This document shows positions 1 to 12,400 of a DNA stretch of 64,000 nucleotides, one piece after another. Under the pieces are notes generated by a model. It was not told where the DNA came from. It saw only the letters and a list, made by a program, of their open reading frames with translations, and did not search any database. Each line of letters begins with the position of its first letter. The first letter of the stretch is position 1. Both the position numbers and the translations under genes were made by a program. Source of the stretch: Diprion similis (lineage: Eukaryota; Arthropoda; Insecta; Hymenoptera; Diprionidae); assembly GCF_021155765.1 (NCBI RefSeq), contig NC_060107.1:9224501-9288500 (forward strand), in the 5' to 3' direction.

Positions 1-173
1 AATAATTTGTTTTTTATCAACAATACTCTAACAAATATATGTAAATTATAACGAATACTATGCGATCCTCGTTAAATAGCGTTAAAAACATCGGCTCTAC
101 AGATAGAATCCCACCGCTGTCACCAGAGTGAAATGTAGACTCGCAACGTTTACGAAATCCATGTGCGCGCGGC

Positions 174-248
174 ATGGCAATCATGCAATCGTGTTGTTGC
201 TGGCGCTCCGTACGCAGAGGAAGTATTGCCTGCGCTATTTACACAGGA
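174..248 (+). CDS. Tetraspan gene, coding exon 1
   Basis: The ATG at 174 follows an in-frame TGA upstream; a second in-frame ATG is at 183. It encodes 25 residues ending in GSIACAIYTG, the first half of TM1. The donor GTAAGT at 249 is a consensus site in phase 0. Adjacent Cys codons near the membrane could be palmitoylated (inference). A possible 5' UTR acceptor (CTACAG) lies at 97-102, so transcription may start outside the window. Confidence 0.78.
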
Positions 249-374
249 GTAAGTTGTTAATAATTTTCATCATTACAGTACAGACGCATATTGTTAAACT
301 GTTGAAATTGCACGCGATTCGTTTAAATTTTTCACACAAGGGTGAAAAATAATTACTATACATATATTTGTATT

Positions 375-409
<35 letters not shown>

Positions 410-3400
410 GTGTGTGCGTGTGGGTATCAGCAAGTGAATAATATCGCTCGCTGGTTGCTAGAAATTTGATGTTTGTATCGGGAATCGTACCGAAAATAGG
501 TATAATAGAAATAATGGCTCGATGTGACGGAATCATCGAGGTTCGAGAGTAGAAAGCAATAAAGACTGAAGGCAAAAAGGAAAACAGAATGAAAGAAGAT
601 AAAAAATATAAAAATAAGGGCAAAAAAAAAAATTTCCGGATGAAAAGTCGATAGACAATTAAATATAAGCAAGCGTGGCACGTGTGCGTAAACTTAGGTG
701 GGACGTGAGCTGAGAATTTGCGGATAAAGTTTCAAAGTTGTTGGATAAAGGACAGTTGAAGAGAAAAAGACAAAAAAGGAAAGTGTACGGAAGAAAGAAT
801 GAGATAAAGGAGTAGATTGACGAGCGGGAATTCCGCGGTGGCACAAAGTCTCTCCAGTACTTTTCAGACAAGAAATTAGAAAGAGAGAAATGAAAAAGTA
901 AACACCTACAGAGAAGATTAAGGGATGAGTGTGAGAGAAAAAGTTAGGATTAAAAACAATACGCGAGAAATGAAAAATCGTTGTCATCTTGGTCAGAACA
1001 CAATTTATTTAAAAGCGTGAAGACAACGTTACTTCGACTAATGAGAAATCCAAAGGCGATAACTAAGGAAAATAAGAAGAAAAAAAAAAAAAAAAAAAAA
1101 AATAAACATAAATTACATTTACCACCCTCTCGACGACAAAGTCGTTAATTTCTGACGTAAGCCAAAAAAACTTGTTAACAATCCACAGCGTCGATCTGAA
1201 GGCCGAAAAATCTGTATTTGCAGACGCGTGAATGTGAGATCTGAAAGAGAAGTTCATTTTGTCAATTTTCAGAGAATTATTCAAATTTATCCTCTGTAGA
1301 TCTCGAGGGAGATTTGATATTGACGGCGTCAAAAAATTGTCACTGAGTGTAACTGTGATAGGATATAAAATGGCCGCGGGATAAAATAAAGATGAGTGGT
1401 GATTTGAAGAATTGTGAAAATCAGAATAAATTTTTATTTCACATTCATTTTCTCTACCGTATAACAAGTACGAAAAGTTGATTAGAAAGATCAAAGAACT
1501 TAGCAAAGCGTATTCAAACGTTTGACTTCTGCCGCAGAACTAAAAAATCGGAATATCCAAGTGAACGAAGGTTTACAAACCTGTTTACATGGTTGTGTGG
1601 CATCGAAAAAAGCGACTAACCATTGAATGAAATGACTGGAACAGATTACGCAGCTGTTTTTATTATTACAATTATCTACTTTGAACAGTCATTTGATAAC
1701 GAATTTTTAATCCACATGATCTGTATATTTTTTTTTTAAACTTTGAAAAAAAAAGTCTCAAAAATTTTATGTCAGGTATTCAAATTTTTTTAATAAAAAA
1801 GAAATTGAAAAAAATAGAAGCTCTTGTCACTATTTTATGGGCTATTGGTCAAACATTTTGATACAGAACCCAGGATTTGCAAGAATTATTTCAGTTCTTT
1901 TTAAAAATGAAAAACTTGCAATGATAAACTGATTCCTCACTCTAATTTTTTTTTAATCTTCCTTCTGAAAAATTCCTCAATAAAATAAGAAGGATCCAGT
2001 CTGTCTCTGAGGTTAAGAATTTTGATAGCTGAAAGAAAATTCAGAGAATTGGTTCAAATTTTTAAATTACAGCCCAAAAAATACGTCAGTTTAAAAAAAA
2101 TCATAAGTAAGACATACTTGCGAAAAACAAAAATTCAGGGTACTGTTTAGGAGTTAGGACAACTGCATAAAAATTTTTTCAACAAAATCTATATATAATA
2201 ATGTGCATATATAAATTCATAACTAGAACGGAACCTCAGAGTTTAGAACATTTCTATGTTTTGAACACAATCGAATACATCCATAAACACACGAAACGCG
2301 TTGCAGATATCAACGATATGAATCTACCATAAACAAAAGAGATATTCAAATTTCCCCATGATTCTGCAACAGCGGTATTTCAGATATGGAAGATCATAAA
2401 CGTCTCTTGCGCTAACGGATTGCACTGCTTTCACAATCAGTCGTAAAGCATATAAGGCTGACCAAACTCCTGGCGTTACTACTGCAAAGCGATACGCGCT
2501 TTATGGAGCAGCGCCAAGTTGCGTTTCATGGAAAACTTTCTGACACGAATATCATAGAATTATAAGAACTCTAGAGGATTCTCGATGGGCTCGAGTATAG
2601 CCAGAAACCCTTTCGTTAGGCGTACATAGTTAATTCTGAAACAACTTTTCGCATAATTTGATTCATCTTATAATTACCTTACCGTAACTACGATGTATAA
2701 TTCAAGATACCCATCCGATCCCCTTGGCTTCTTATTAAACGTTTTAATTATACTTAAACGTAAGTTTCCGAATTATAGGAGCGAGAAAGAGATTTAGGGA
2801 GTGGCGATAACGAGAGATAGATTCATTCGCCTCAGACTTGATTGCTGTTAGTTTACGTTATATACCGTAAATACTAATTTACGTTGCACTAAAATTTGTG
2901 CACGTATAAAGTTTGGTTTTCTAAACTTTACTTCTAATTACACAGCGTCTCTTCGCGATCTTAATCCTCAGCGTTGGAACTTTTAAACTTAGTCTAACTA
3001 TCTTTATAAAATAATTTTGTATTCTATTTTTCCGTGGATTTTCTATTTTTCTCGAAACACCGAGCGACTGTAAAAACGCCCTGAAATACCTGATCCTTTA
3101 TACGGATATGAAAAGAAAAATTAAGATCAATATTAAATTGGAGCAAGTAAGTAATATCCGAGAACAGGGTAAGAGATAAAATAAAAAACTTGGCACGGAT
3201 ACGTCAAGTTCCGCGTAATATTCTGTCGTTCGTATAATACATGTATGAGGTATTCCACGCCAACTCAACCAGCGTTAAACCCCGACCATCTCAAAATCAT
3301 TTCATATTTTTTTTCTAACATTCTACTCGGTAAAAAACGCAACCTGAATTTTTTCAAATTTTTTTACTGAACCGTTTATTTTTTACAAATATCTGAAGTC

Positions 3401-6400
3401 GATTGCGAATGCCTATTTTTTAAAATCTGACTGAATTTAACACCGCTACGAGTTGGCGTGGAATACCCCATATATAATACGTACAACACCTACGCGTCAT
3501 AGTTTCATACAGTATAACACATGTTCGTCACGTAGGTAAAAGTGCATATATAATGTATACATCGAACAGTGACGGTGCGTTGAAAAGCAATCGCCGGAAA
3601 TAGGTTTAAGAATAGTACTAAAAATGCCGGCTGGCTGCAATATAAAACGGGCGATGGACTTTTCGTGTAAAATAAATGAAAGGAAAATAGGTGGAAGCGA
3701 GTGGCTGAGGAAGTGGTTTCGATTCGACTGTCACATACACTTCAGTCACTTTGTCATCGAATGGAGTTGAATGCTCGGTACCCGGGCACTCGAATTCCCA
3801 AATTCCCACGGGAATCGAACCCTTCGAATAAAGGAGGAGGGAAGATAAAGGACTCGAGACTGCAGTGTCACCCTAAAATCTGCGCGTTTTTCGGCTTCCC
3901 TTTGTTAGGGAGATTATTTGGCCAAAAATCGACATGTTTTTATCGATTTTTATTACAAGATTATCCCACGTCTTTGAATATTTATCAAACTATGATATTC
4001 GCAAGCTATACGAAGATTCTCTTTGAAATGGTTAAAAATAAGTAAGATATTCTTTTTTCTTGGTTTAGTAGGCAGTTCTATGTTCCCGTGTCCTAAACGT
4101 AATTAATATCGGTGCAATGTAGTAAAATTGAACAATTTTCAGCTGCATAAAAAGAATATGTAATCAAACGAATCTACCTGATTTTTAAACAATTTCAAAA
4201 CTTTACTCTTCAATTCCAGTAATCTTCATTTTTGTATTTTCAAAGAAATAGCCTCTCTTGAAAAGAAGATAAAAAAGTAACGATTTTCGGCTAACCAACC
4301 TTCTTAAACAAAAAAGAATTATAAAACGTAGGTCCGGCAACTCGAAAAATCCGATTAAAAGGCCCCAGCTTAAGAGATCCTCTTTCGCGAATCTGTGCCT
4401 GTTTATTATGTCCTCCGAGATTAGGCGAGCACTTCTTCCTACGCGGAGGAGATTAAATCGGTAAAAGGATTTAGCTGATAATGCGAGTTCATTTGAAAAA
4501 GCCCGAACGCCTGAATCACGTTCAGAAAAAACTCGGCATATGGTTCGTAATATTAGAAAACAATTCCAGGCAATAAATTTTACACGAGAATTCGCTAGTC
4601 ACTTTCATTCCTCGTTTTCCGGCAGTTCTTGCTTATTTGTGTAAAAGTGTAAAGAAGTTTGAATTTAAGCTTCAAAACTTTTCCTCCTTCTCTCCGCTTT
4701 TCATTATCGCAAATTTTCATTCGCGGTGTTGACCCGCCTTTCTTGTGAGCTTTTTTTTTTTCTTCTACTTTCAGTCAAGAAATTTCAAGCTTTTATACTG
4801 CTGATACTCGATGAAATAAAACCGGTTAAATTTCGGTCCAAAAAATTCTGACCACGCAGATTTAAAAAGGACGCTTACGTTGCGCAAAGATTTTCACGAC
4901 GACGGTCACGTATACCTTCGAGGTATAAAAAGCTCTACAGCACGACGTCGAAGGATGAAGAAAAGCGGAGAAAAAGATTATAAAAAAATACACCGAATGT
5001 AAGCGTATCAAGTTGCGTAGATAGATAAAAACTGTAAATGCATGAAAAAATTGCAGACGTTAAATTTCAGGGATGATAAACAAGCCTTCCTCGCTCGCAT
5101 AAGTACAACTTAAGTTACGCGGCTGACTGCAAGCTTAACGTTCGGCGAACGCTTTATTGAGTTGGAATTTTTCGAAACTTTAGCGTTAAGAACTTTCTCA
5201 GTTAATTGAAATCCTGGAAAAAAAGAAAGTTGCGACTTGCCAGACGCGATACTATAACTTCACCTACCTACGTAACGAAGTTAAAGTGAAACTGAAATCA
5301 ATGTAGGGGAGGGTGGGGCAAAGAAAATAATTCCTAAAATAAGAATAAAATGTTTAGTTTCCATACGAACAATTATGTTAATCTATTATCTATCTTTCTC
5401 GAGAAAAAGTAATCATAAATTCAACTTCAGAAAATCATTTGACTTTGACGAGGTGAGAATAAAACAGAACTTGATACGTTTCGCGTTACGAAGTGTGCAA
5501 TTACTCGAGTAAATGATTTCCGAATAATTCATATAATATAATAAAAAGTTCAGGTGGTTAATTTTATTCCTTGTTATTTAAAAAATTTCATGGACTCACT
5601 TTGCCCCAAATTTTTTGAGATATCAAAATTTTAAGGTGCCCACCTCGCCCCACCCTCCCCTATGTGTTGTAATATTAATATTGGTTGTATAATTATTCAG
5701 CATGTTTTTAGCCAGTTTCAGCAATATTTAAAAATCACGTCACGTAAAGGATTCAAATATTTGTAAATTAAAGAAGACTTGAACCTACTGAAACGAAACG
5801 ATTTCCTTGTACTCAAAAATTTATTCTGAAAGTGATTTTATTTGTAACAGAGTTAACTTTAAGAATCGTCAGGACTAAAACACGCGGGTTTCTCCGTGCA
5901 GTAAAAATTTTTATAATATAGTTGAAAACACGAGCCGACTATGTCTCTTGAAATCCGCAGACAGATCGTAATCCCTAATCTCTACCTTAAGTAGAGTATA
6001 CTTGGGTCCATTTGTGAGCTTATACGGGGTTACATTTGGGTTGTGAAAATTCGTGTGAAAAAAACAAAAATATGCAAATCAACGGAATAAAAACGATCAA
6101 AAATAATGGCGGGATATACAATACGTGAGGCGCGTAACAACGAAAAGAGTCGAGGTGTTTGTTGAGCATCTAAAACTCGAATTTGGACCTAATTCGTGGT
6201 TTCTCGCGGCCTGTTTTTCTCCGTAAAAAAAAAAAAAAAAATCGAGTTTAAAGAGGCAAATCCTACTTTAGACTGTACGCTACAAAGGACGAAACCGCGC
6301 AGCAAGATAAAAACGACGACGTTAAGAAGGAGAAAATAAAAAACAAACAAATAAATGATATAAAATAAAATAAAACAAACAAACACACAACAGAGCCTGA

Positions 6401-9400
6401 TAAATTGAAGAAATTATTTTCATTCCAAAAGACAGAAGGTTTCTTTCTCACCACATTATTTCACTTTCGCAAAATCCAGGCGTGAGTTGAATTAAATTGT
6501 GAGCGAGCCTTTTAAAATGTGTAATGTACATCAGCTCTGGAGATTTAATTATCATCCTTAAATTAACGAGACAATCTTTATCATCGTCGAGAATAAAGAG
6601 CGTGTGATATAATAATAACCAGGGTTGAAACTTTAGCCCCCCAGCCCCACCCCCTCCCTATATTTCACAGGGCCCGTGTAGATGGCAAATGTGTGTTTTG
6701 ACGATGTCGTAAACAGCAAAACACGAGCTATTTGCTTTTATATGAGTGAAGTATGGAGGCCGGGGTTTCCAGTCGACGCGCGACGGTGTTGAAAACTTGG
6801 TATTCAAAATTCAAGATATATATTCACGGGCAAAGAATTATTATATATTCGCGTGCGAACTTTTAGCAGTTTCAAAAACCAGTTTAGACCCTGTCATCAT
6901 GTACCGTGGATTATACATAGATATATGTATATAAACACGTAATATCGGAGCTTTGGAGCTTCTAGCCCGGCAGCTTATATCCTCCTACGTAAAAAACACA
7001 CTTGTGTATTCATCGTCTGGACCATTTGCGCCCCCGTTCTTTCGGCTATGTCGTATAGTAATACCTGTTCATTGTCAGGCACCTACGTTATACCTTGGAA
7101 CGACATTTACAACAAACAAAGGGCGACAAATTTTTAATACCGAGTTCGCGAACGAAAAACACACACACGAAATATTTCGTTTATTTAATTACACCTGCTT
7201 TCAATTAAATGCAAAAATTGGTCTAATCCTGATAAATTTTTTATTAGTTTGGGAAAATTGTAGACGCGAAACATTGTCACGTTACTCAAAATTAACGGAA
7301 ATACGACGAAGAAAAATTATTGAAAAACAAGCGGCTTCGGACTGGCTATGAGCCGGCCCTCAAACTTCCGGTTCTTGTACTGCAGGTTCCAAGTTCATAG
7401 AGAAAAAAAAAAGAATAATAATGTTCAATTCGAATTTCGAACTGAAAATTCAGATTCCTGATTAACGATTTTTGGAACCCCTGGGATACCATTTTACACA
7501 AAAATATAACAATTTTTTTATTTTGAACCACGATGATGGGTTCATTATTACAAATTTCGGAAATCGGATCTTGGATTCGTTGTCGGTGATACAAAAACAT
7601 TCCGCCTAACAATTTGTACTAAGATCAGAATATTTTTAGATATTTTTCCATTGTGTTAGATCACCATTTTGGATTTCGCAATCTAACCTCAGGTTCGTGA
7701 TCAGCCACCCGAAAAAACCGACGAGTACCAATTTTCATTCAAATCCATTAATCCATTCTCAAAATATCGTTATTTTGAAAACAGAAAAACGGTAAATTAA
7801 AAATATACTTTATAGAGTCACGTATACCTGATAGGATCGATTTATGAAGATCTTTGATTTCTTTCTACCAACATCGATTTTGGAAAAAATAAACGGAGGT
7901 AATAGAAATACTATATAAATTTATTTCCTAATCTATTATCTATTATTAAGTTTTCTTACAACGTCATCGAAGCGAATGAATTTTTGGGAAATTGAATAAA
8001 CATATAACGTTGCAAAATCTCGAGATTCTTCTGTATTTCAGTACGATCATCGTGAGTATAAAAAAGGCGCCAACTCCTTAAGAATAGAGTTCCGGTGGAG
8101 GACAAGCGATAATCGTTGCTCCGTAAGTTGGTAATTACCGGAATCGCGAAGTCGCGGTGGTTCTGGTCGGTACGATGGTTGGTCGGCATCCGAGTAATTC
8201 CGGAATTAACTGCACTTTGCCGCGACCCCATATTCGCCAGAAGGACAGAGAATCGTCTGCGTTTGTGTGAGAGAAGCTGTGCAGCAGCCGCGTGGATGCG
8301 GAGAGCGTCGAACGAGGAGAGAGAAAGAGGATAATTCTAGTGGAAGAAAGAGAGACAAAAAGGAGAGGGAAAAATCGGGAGAAAGAGGAAAGAGAGGAGC
8401 GGAGAGCTGCGGAAGTCAGCCGGTGGAAATACCCCAGGGAGATGATGAAATGAGAGCTCGGTTATTTGCCAAGCTCGACTGCGACGTCGCTTCGCGGAAA
8501 CGACGATCGCTACATGCGGTACAAATGTCGTGAAAATAATGGTGTACCTACTCACGTATTGCATATGATCCTGAGATAAAGTGAGAGAAACTTAGTCCTT
8601 TGAGTCATGGTGATAAGTATTCTTGCCACGTATTTTGTATGCTTTTTTTTCTTTGCGGTTTTTTGATATTTCTGATATCAGTTTCTGGGTTCACTGATTA
8701 CGAATCTGAAATTGGATTTTCAAAACTCAGTATGATGAATCCAATGAGCGAGCCCGAAAACATCTGATCGAATTTGAGATTTTCGTCCAGGATATTGGAT
8801 TCATTATCTTGAATTTTGAAAATCTGATTTCAGGTTTGTAATAGGCGACCCCAAAAACCATAGAATACTATTTTGACATAAGAGTTGACTCGGCATAATA
8901 ATGTCTGACTCAGAGGGTTGAAGTAGTTTTTTCCGAAAAAGGGAATTTTCTTTTCTTGACGCGTCGAGTAATGGTGCGTTTAATTCGACGCGCGCAAACT
9001 TCTCCCCTTTTAATGGTGACGGAAATGGCTTTAAGCAGAATCTAGACCTCGTTACTGAGACCCTAATGCCGACAGCATCCACTTTTCGACATCAAAGAAA
9101 CGACGGTTGCAAGCGCGGCAAATATCTCGAAGTTCGATTGAGCAAGTTGGATTGGAAAAAGTCGATATACTTTTTGTGAATTCTCTGAAATGATCAAATT
9201 TGTAAGCTACGAAAATCTCTTTAAGAATATAAAGGTAAAAGATACTGGAATTGAGAAGAAAAACTTGTTGCTTGTCATCCAAACTAATCAGGACAAACAA
9301 ATGACGGTATTAAATTGAATAATGAAAAAACGGGTTGATCCATTTCAATAAGTTTACAGAGAACAGTCTTCTGATTAAAATGAAACATCATAGAGTGAAA

Positions 9401-12400
9401 TTGAATAAATCTACTAGATTTTTAAGCATTCTAAAGCGATTCGAAATAAAACAACTTCTATACGCATCAAATCTCGTATCCATGACACAAATATTTTCTA
9501 GTATTTCCCATTTTGAAGAAAATTATGCAGCATCTTATTTTACGAATATAATAATCTAACTAGAATTCAATATACGACTACCTTGTACTAAAATTGATAA
9601 GAAGAATTATCGATTTTTGGTCAACCGTCTGATCTGCACCAGATTCTGCGCAGCATGATCAGCTGCAGTGCTAATCACGTGAACATTGATCGACTAATTC
9701 CTGGCCCTTTCGACATTGGGCGACGTCGAATCTCGTTGTATTGCAATTGAGGGCATATCGCGCGGTCGTTGACTCGACGAAAAGACCCGACGGTCCGCCC
9801 TTTTCAAATACAATCATCAAAAACACGGAAGAACCAGCAGCCTTCCTCCATCCGGAGTGAACTTCGACCCAGGAAGGAAGAGAAGTGCTCTTGAGGCTAC
9901 AGCAACAGGAAATTCATAGAAATACAGATGAATGGAAAAAAGAGCCGAGCCTCAAGACATGAGTATCGAATTCCACCGTCGTATTCGAGGCTTTGAAAAC
10001 AGTCATCTTGAACGTTCGGTGTTCGAATGGATGCTGGAAATGCAACAAAAAATCACCACCACAGTCCGATATCTGGAAAGCGAACGGAAGAAAAAAAGTC
10101 TATCCGGCTATGAATATACAGTTTTGACTCTTTAAAGTCTGAAAATAAATAGATGAATTTACTTTTAGTTCTCAGTTCAGTAAGGGATTTTGACTAACAC
10201 TGGATCCGTTTGCCTACAGAGAAAGTTTTCTCTAACCTGTACTGAGCAGAAAAACATAGAAGGCGTTTATCTTTTGCCGAATTAGCAACGTTCTCGAAAT
10301 TCTTTCAAATCTGTTTTTGGTACTTGAACAGTTCGTTATACGTATATCAGTTACATACATATCATGGATACAAATCCCTACATTACCGGCACACTGATGA
10401 GGGTAAAAACTATGATAATGACGATCGTAATTTGGAGGATTTTTTCTGGTGATCGATAGTCAGCCAGAGTGGGAATAACCCCGCAGTCGAACGTTCCAGA
10501 AAAAGGTTTGTGTCTAGGTTTTTTGCCCGGCTGTGCCGGTAATGTAGGAATTTGTATCCAGAACGCCCCTTGTATTGCTACTTTAACCAAAGCGACCGTA
10601 ACCCCAGGTCCAAAAAATCGGAATAGAAATGCATCTATTTGGTAGAGAAAAAGTGAAAAAAGAAAAAGAAGGAAAAACGACAAAAAGTCGTTAGAGGATA
10701 AAACTTGCGATATACGCAAAATTCATTTACGTATAAAACTTTGATAAAATTTTGATACTTTTTCACAATTGTGTCGAAACAATCGCTTCACAAAACGATC
10801 TCTTCAAAATGTTTTTTTTTTTTTTTTCTATTTCATTCGTATTAACTCTTATACTTTTTACATTTTATTTTACACTTCAGAGACACCGTTTTGAATAAAT
10901 CCGTCAGAATTTTCCCGGAACTTGTTTTCCCAAAAAATCTGAAAACTTTCCTTTTTCCAGACCACGTGTAATTTTTTTCGACACCACAATCGGGAAGAAA
11001 ACTTATTATAAGTATCTAACCCGAAACAGCAGACATCGTTTCGTCCTTTCGGAATTCTGAAAATCAACGGGATCGTATCGCGAGATGGCTAATTAGCGAT
11101 TGATGTTTTCAAGGCGACGTAGGTTTAATGGAAAGGGTCTGTGGTGGGTAGGATCAGAGGATATAAGAGGAGATGAGAGGAGGGGAGGGACGATCCTTCC
11201 CCTTATTCGAGAGGATGGTCGGATGGGTCCATCGCCCGGTCTCATCTCCTTGTCTCGACAGTTTCGGGTCTGAAATCCGCTCCTGCCTTATTCGGGGAAT
11301 TCGTTGTGCGCAGTGATCCGAGAGCTAGAAGTTTCGTACGGATGTATAAAATATGTGAGGGACTATTCCTGCAGGACCCTCGGAATAGCGGAAGAAAAGA
11401 TCATTTTATCGGAATAAAATTACGGGTGGGGGTTAAAAATCTCGAAAGAGCGAAATTTTCTAGATAAAAATTTTCAAATAATTGTTTTTTTGAAAATTTA
11501 TTTAATCAGAAGCTCTTTTCACCGAAAAAGTATGAACAAAGTACGGAATGTGAAAACGTGGAACAATTAAAATTCCAGAATCGAAAATTGAAAGCGTATA
11601 TTAATGTATAACGTATATTCGGGAATACCGTACAAGGTAGCATTGTTGATCTCTAAACAGAGCAAATAATGAGAGGTATAAGAGAACTCGAGAATTCGTC
11701 CCACACACAGAGAAATTCACCGAGGTTCATACAAATCGGGACTTGAAGAGTTTGGGAAAGATGCCAGAATTCAACAAGTGCGCTCGAGGCAAATCAAGTC
11801 GATCACGGAGAGAATAAAAGATCTGATTTGACTCAAAACCGTAGGGAAAGAAGAATACAAAAGATTTTTTGTAAAACATACTTCGTAAAATGAAGAATTT
11901 ATTATTATTATTCCATTTAAAGTAAAGAATATATTTAACAAGATATTTTTACAATCAAAAATCTTTGTTCCTTTTCTCCTGCAATTTTGAGTAAAATCTT
12001 TTTACGGGTATAAACTTGGGGCGAAAGTTGATAGTAACCTGGTTGTTATAACATAATCCTCAACCGCGGAGACTCGAGTTTCTTCTGACGAATATTTAAC
12101 ACGATAAGAATTTTCACCCAAGATGACAGTTTGCCTAAGACTTTGATTTTAAAAAATCTTTCGAAACAATTAACGTGCATTAACGGGGGTAAAAAGTGGT
12201 CATCATTTTGCAAGAGTCTAAAAAAGAAAAAATGAAGAATAGAAAATCAGGACAATTTTTTCAACAGTCTAACGTTGAATCCCGAAGTGAATTCTGAAGG
12301 CTTTTATCGACTAAGTTGTGTGTCATTAATCTAACCTCGATCCTGCATGTTCTGAATATCCTTACAAGACGTACAATATTTGTACAACGCCTTACAGGCA

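Noticed and set aside
3803-3825. tRNA-like B box on the minus strand (GGTTCGATTCCCGTG).
   Set aside because: No A box at the right distance and no cloverleaf could be drawn.
3770-3870. Cloning-vector-like stretch: CTCGGTACCCGGG followed by GAATTC, CTCGAG and CTGCAG sites.
   Set aside because: Thirteen bases match a common polylinker, but the order and spacing of the other sites do not, and flanking sequence is ordinary genomic DNA. Coincidence is more likely than contamination.
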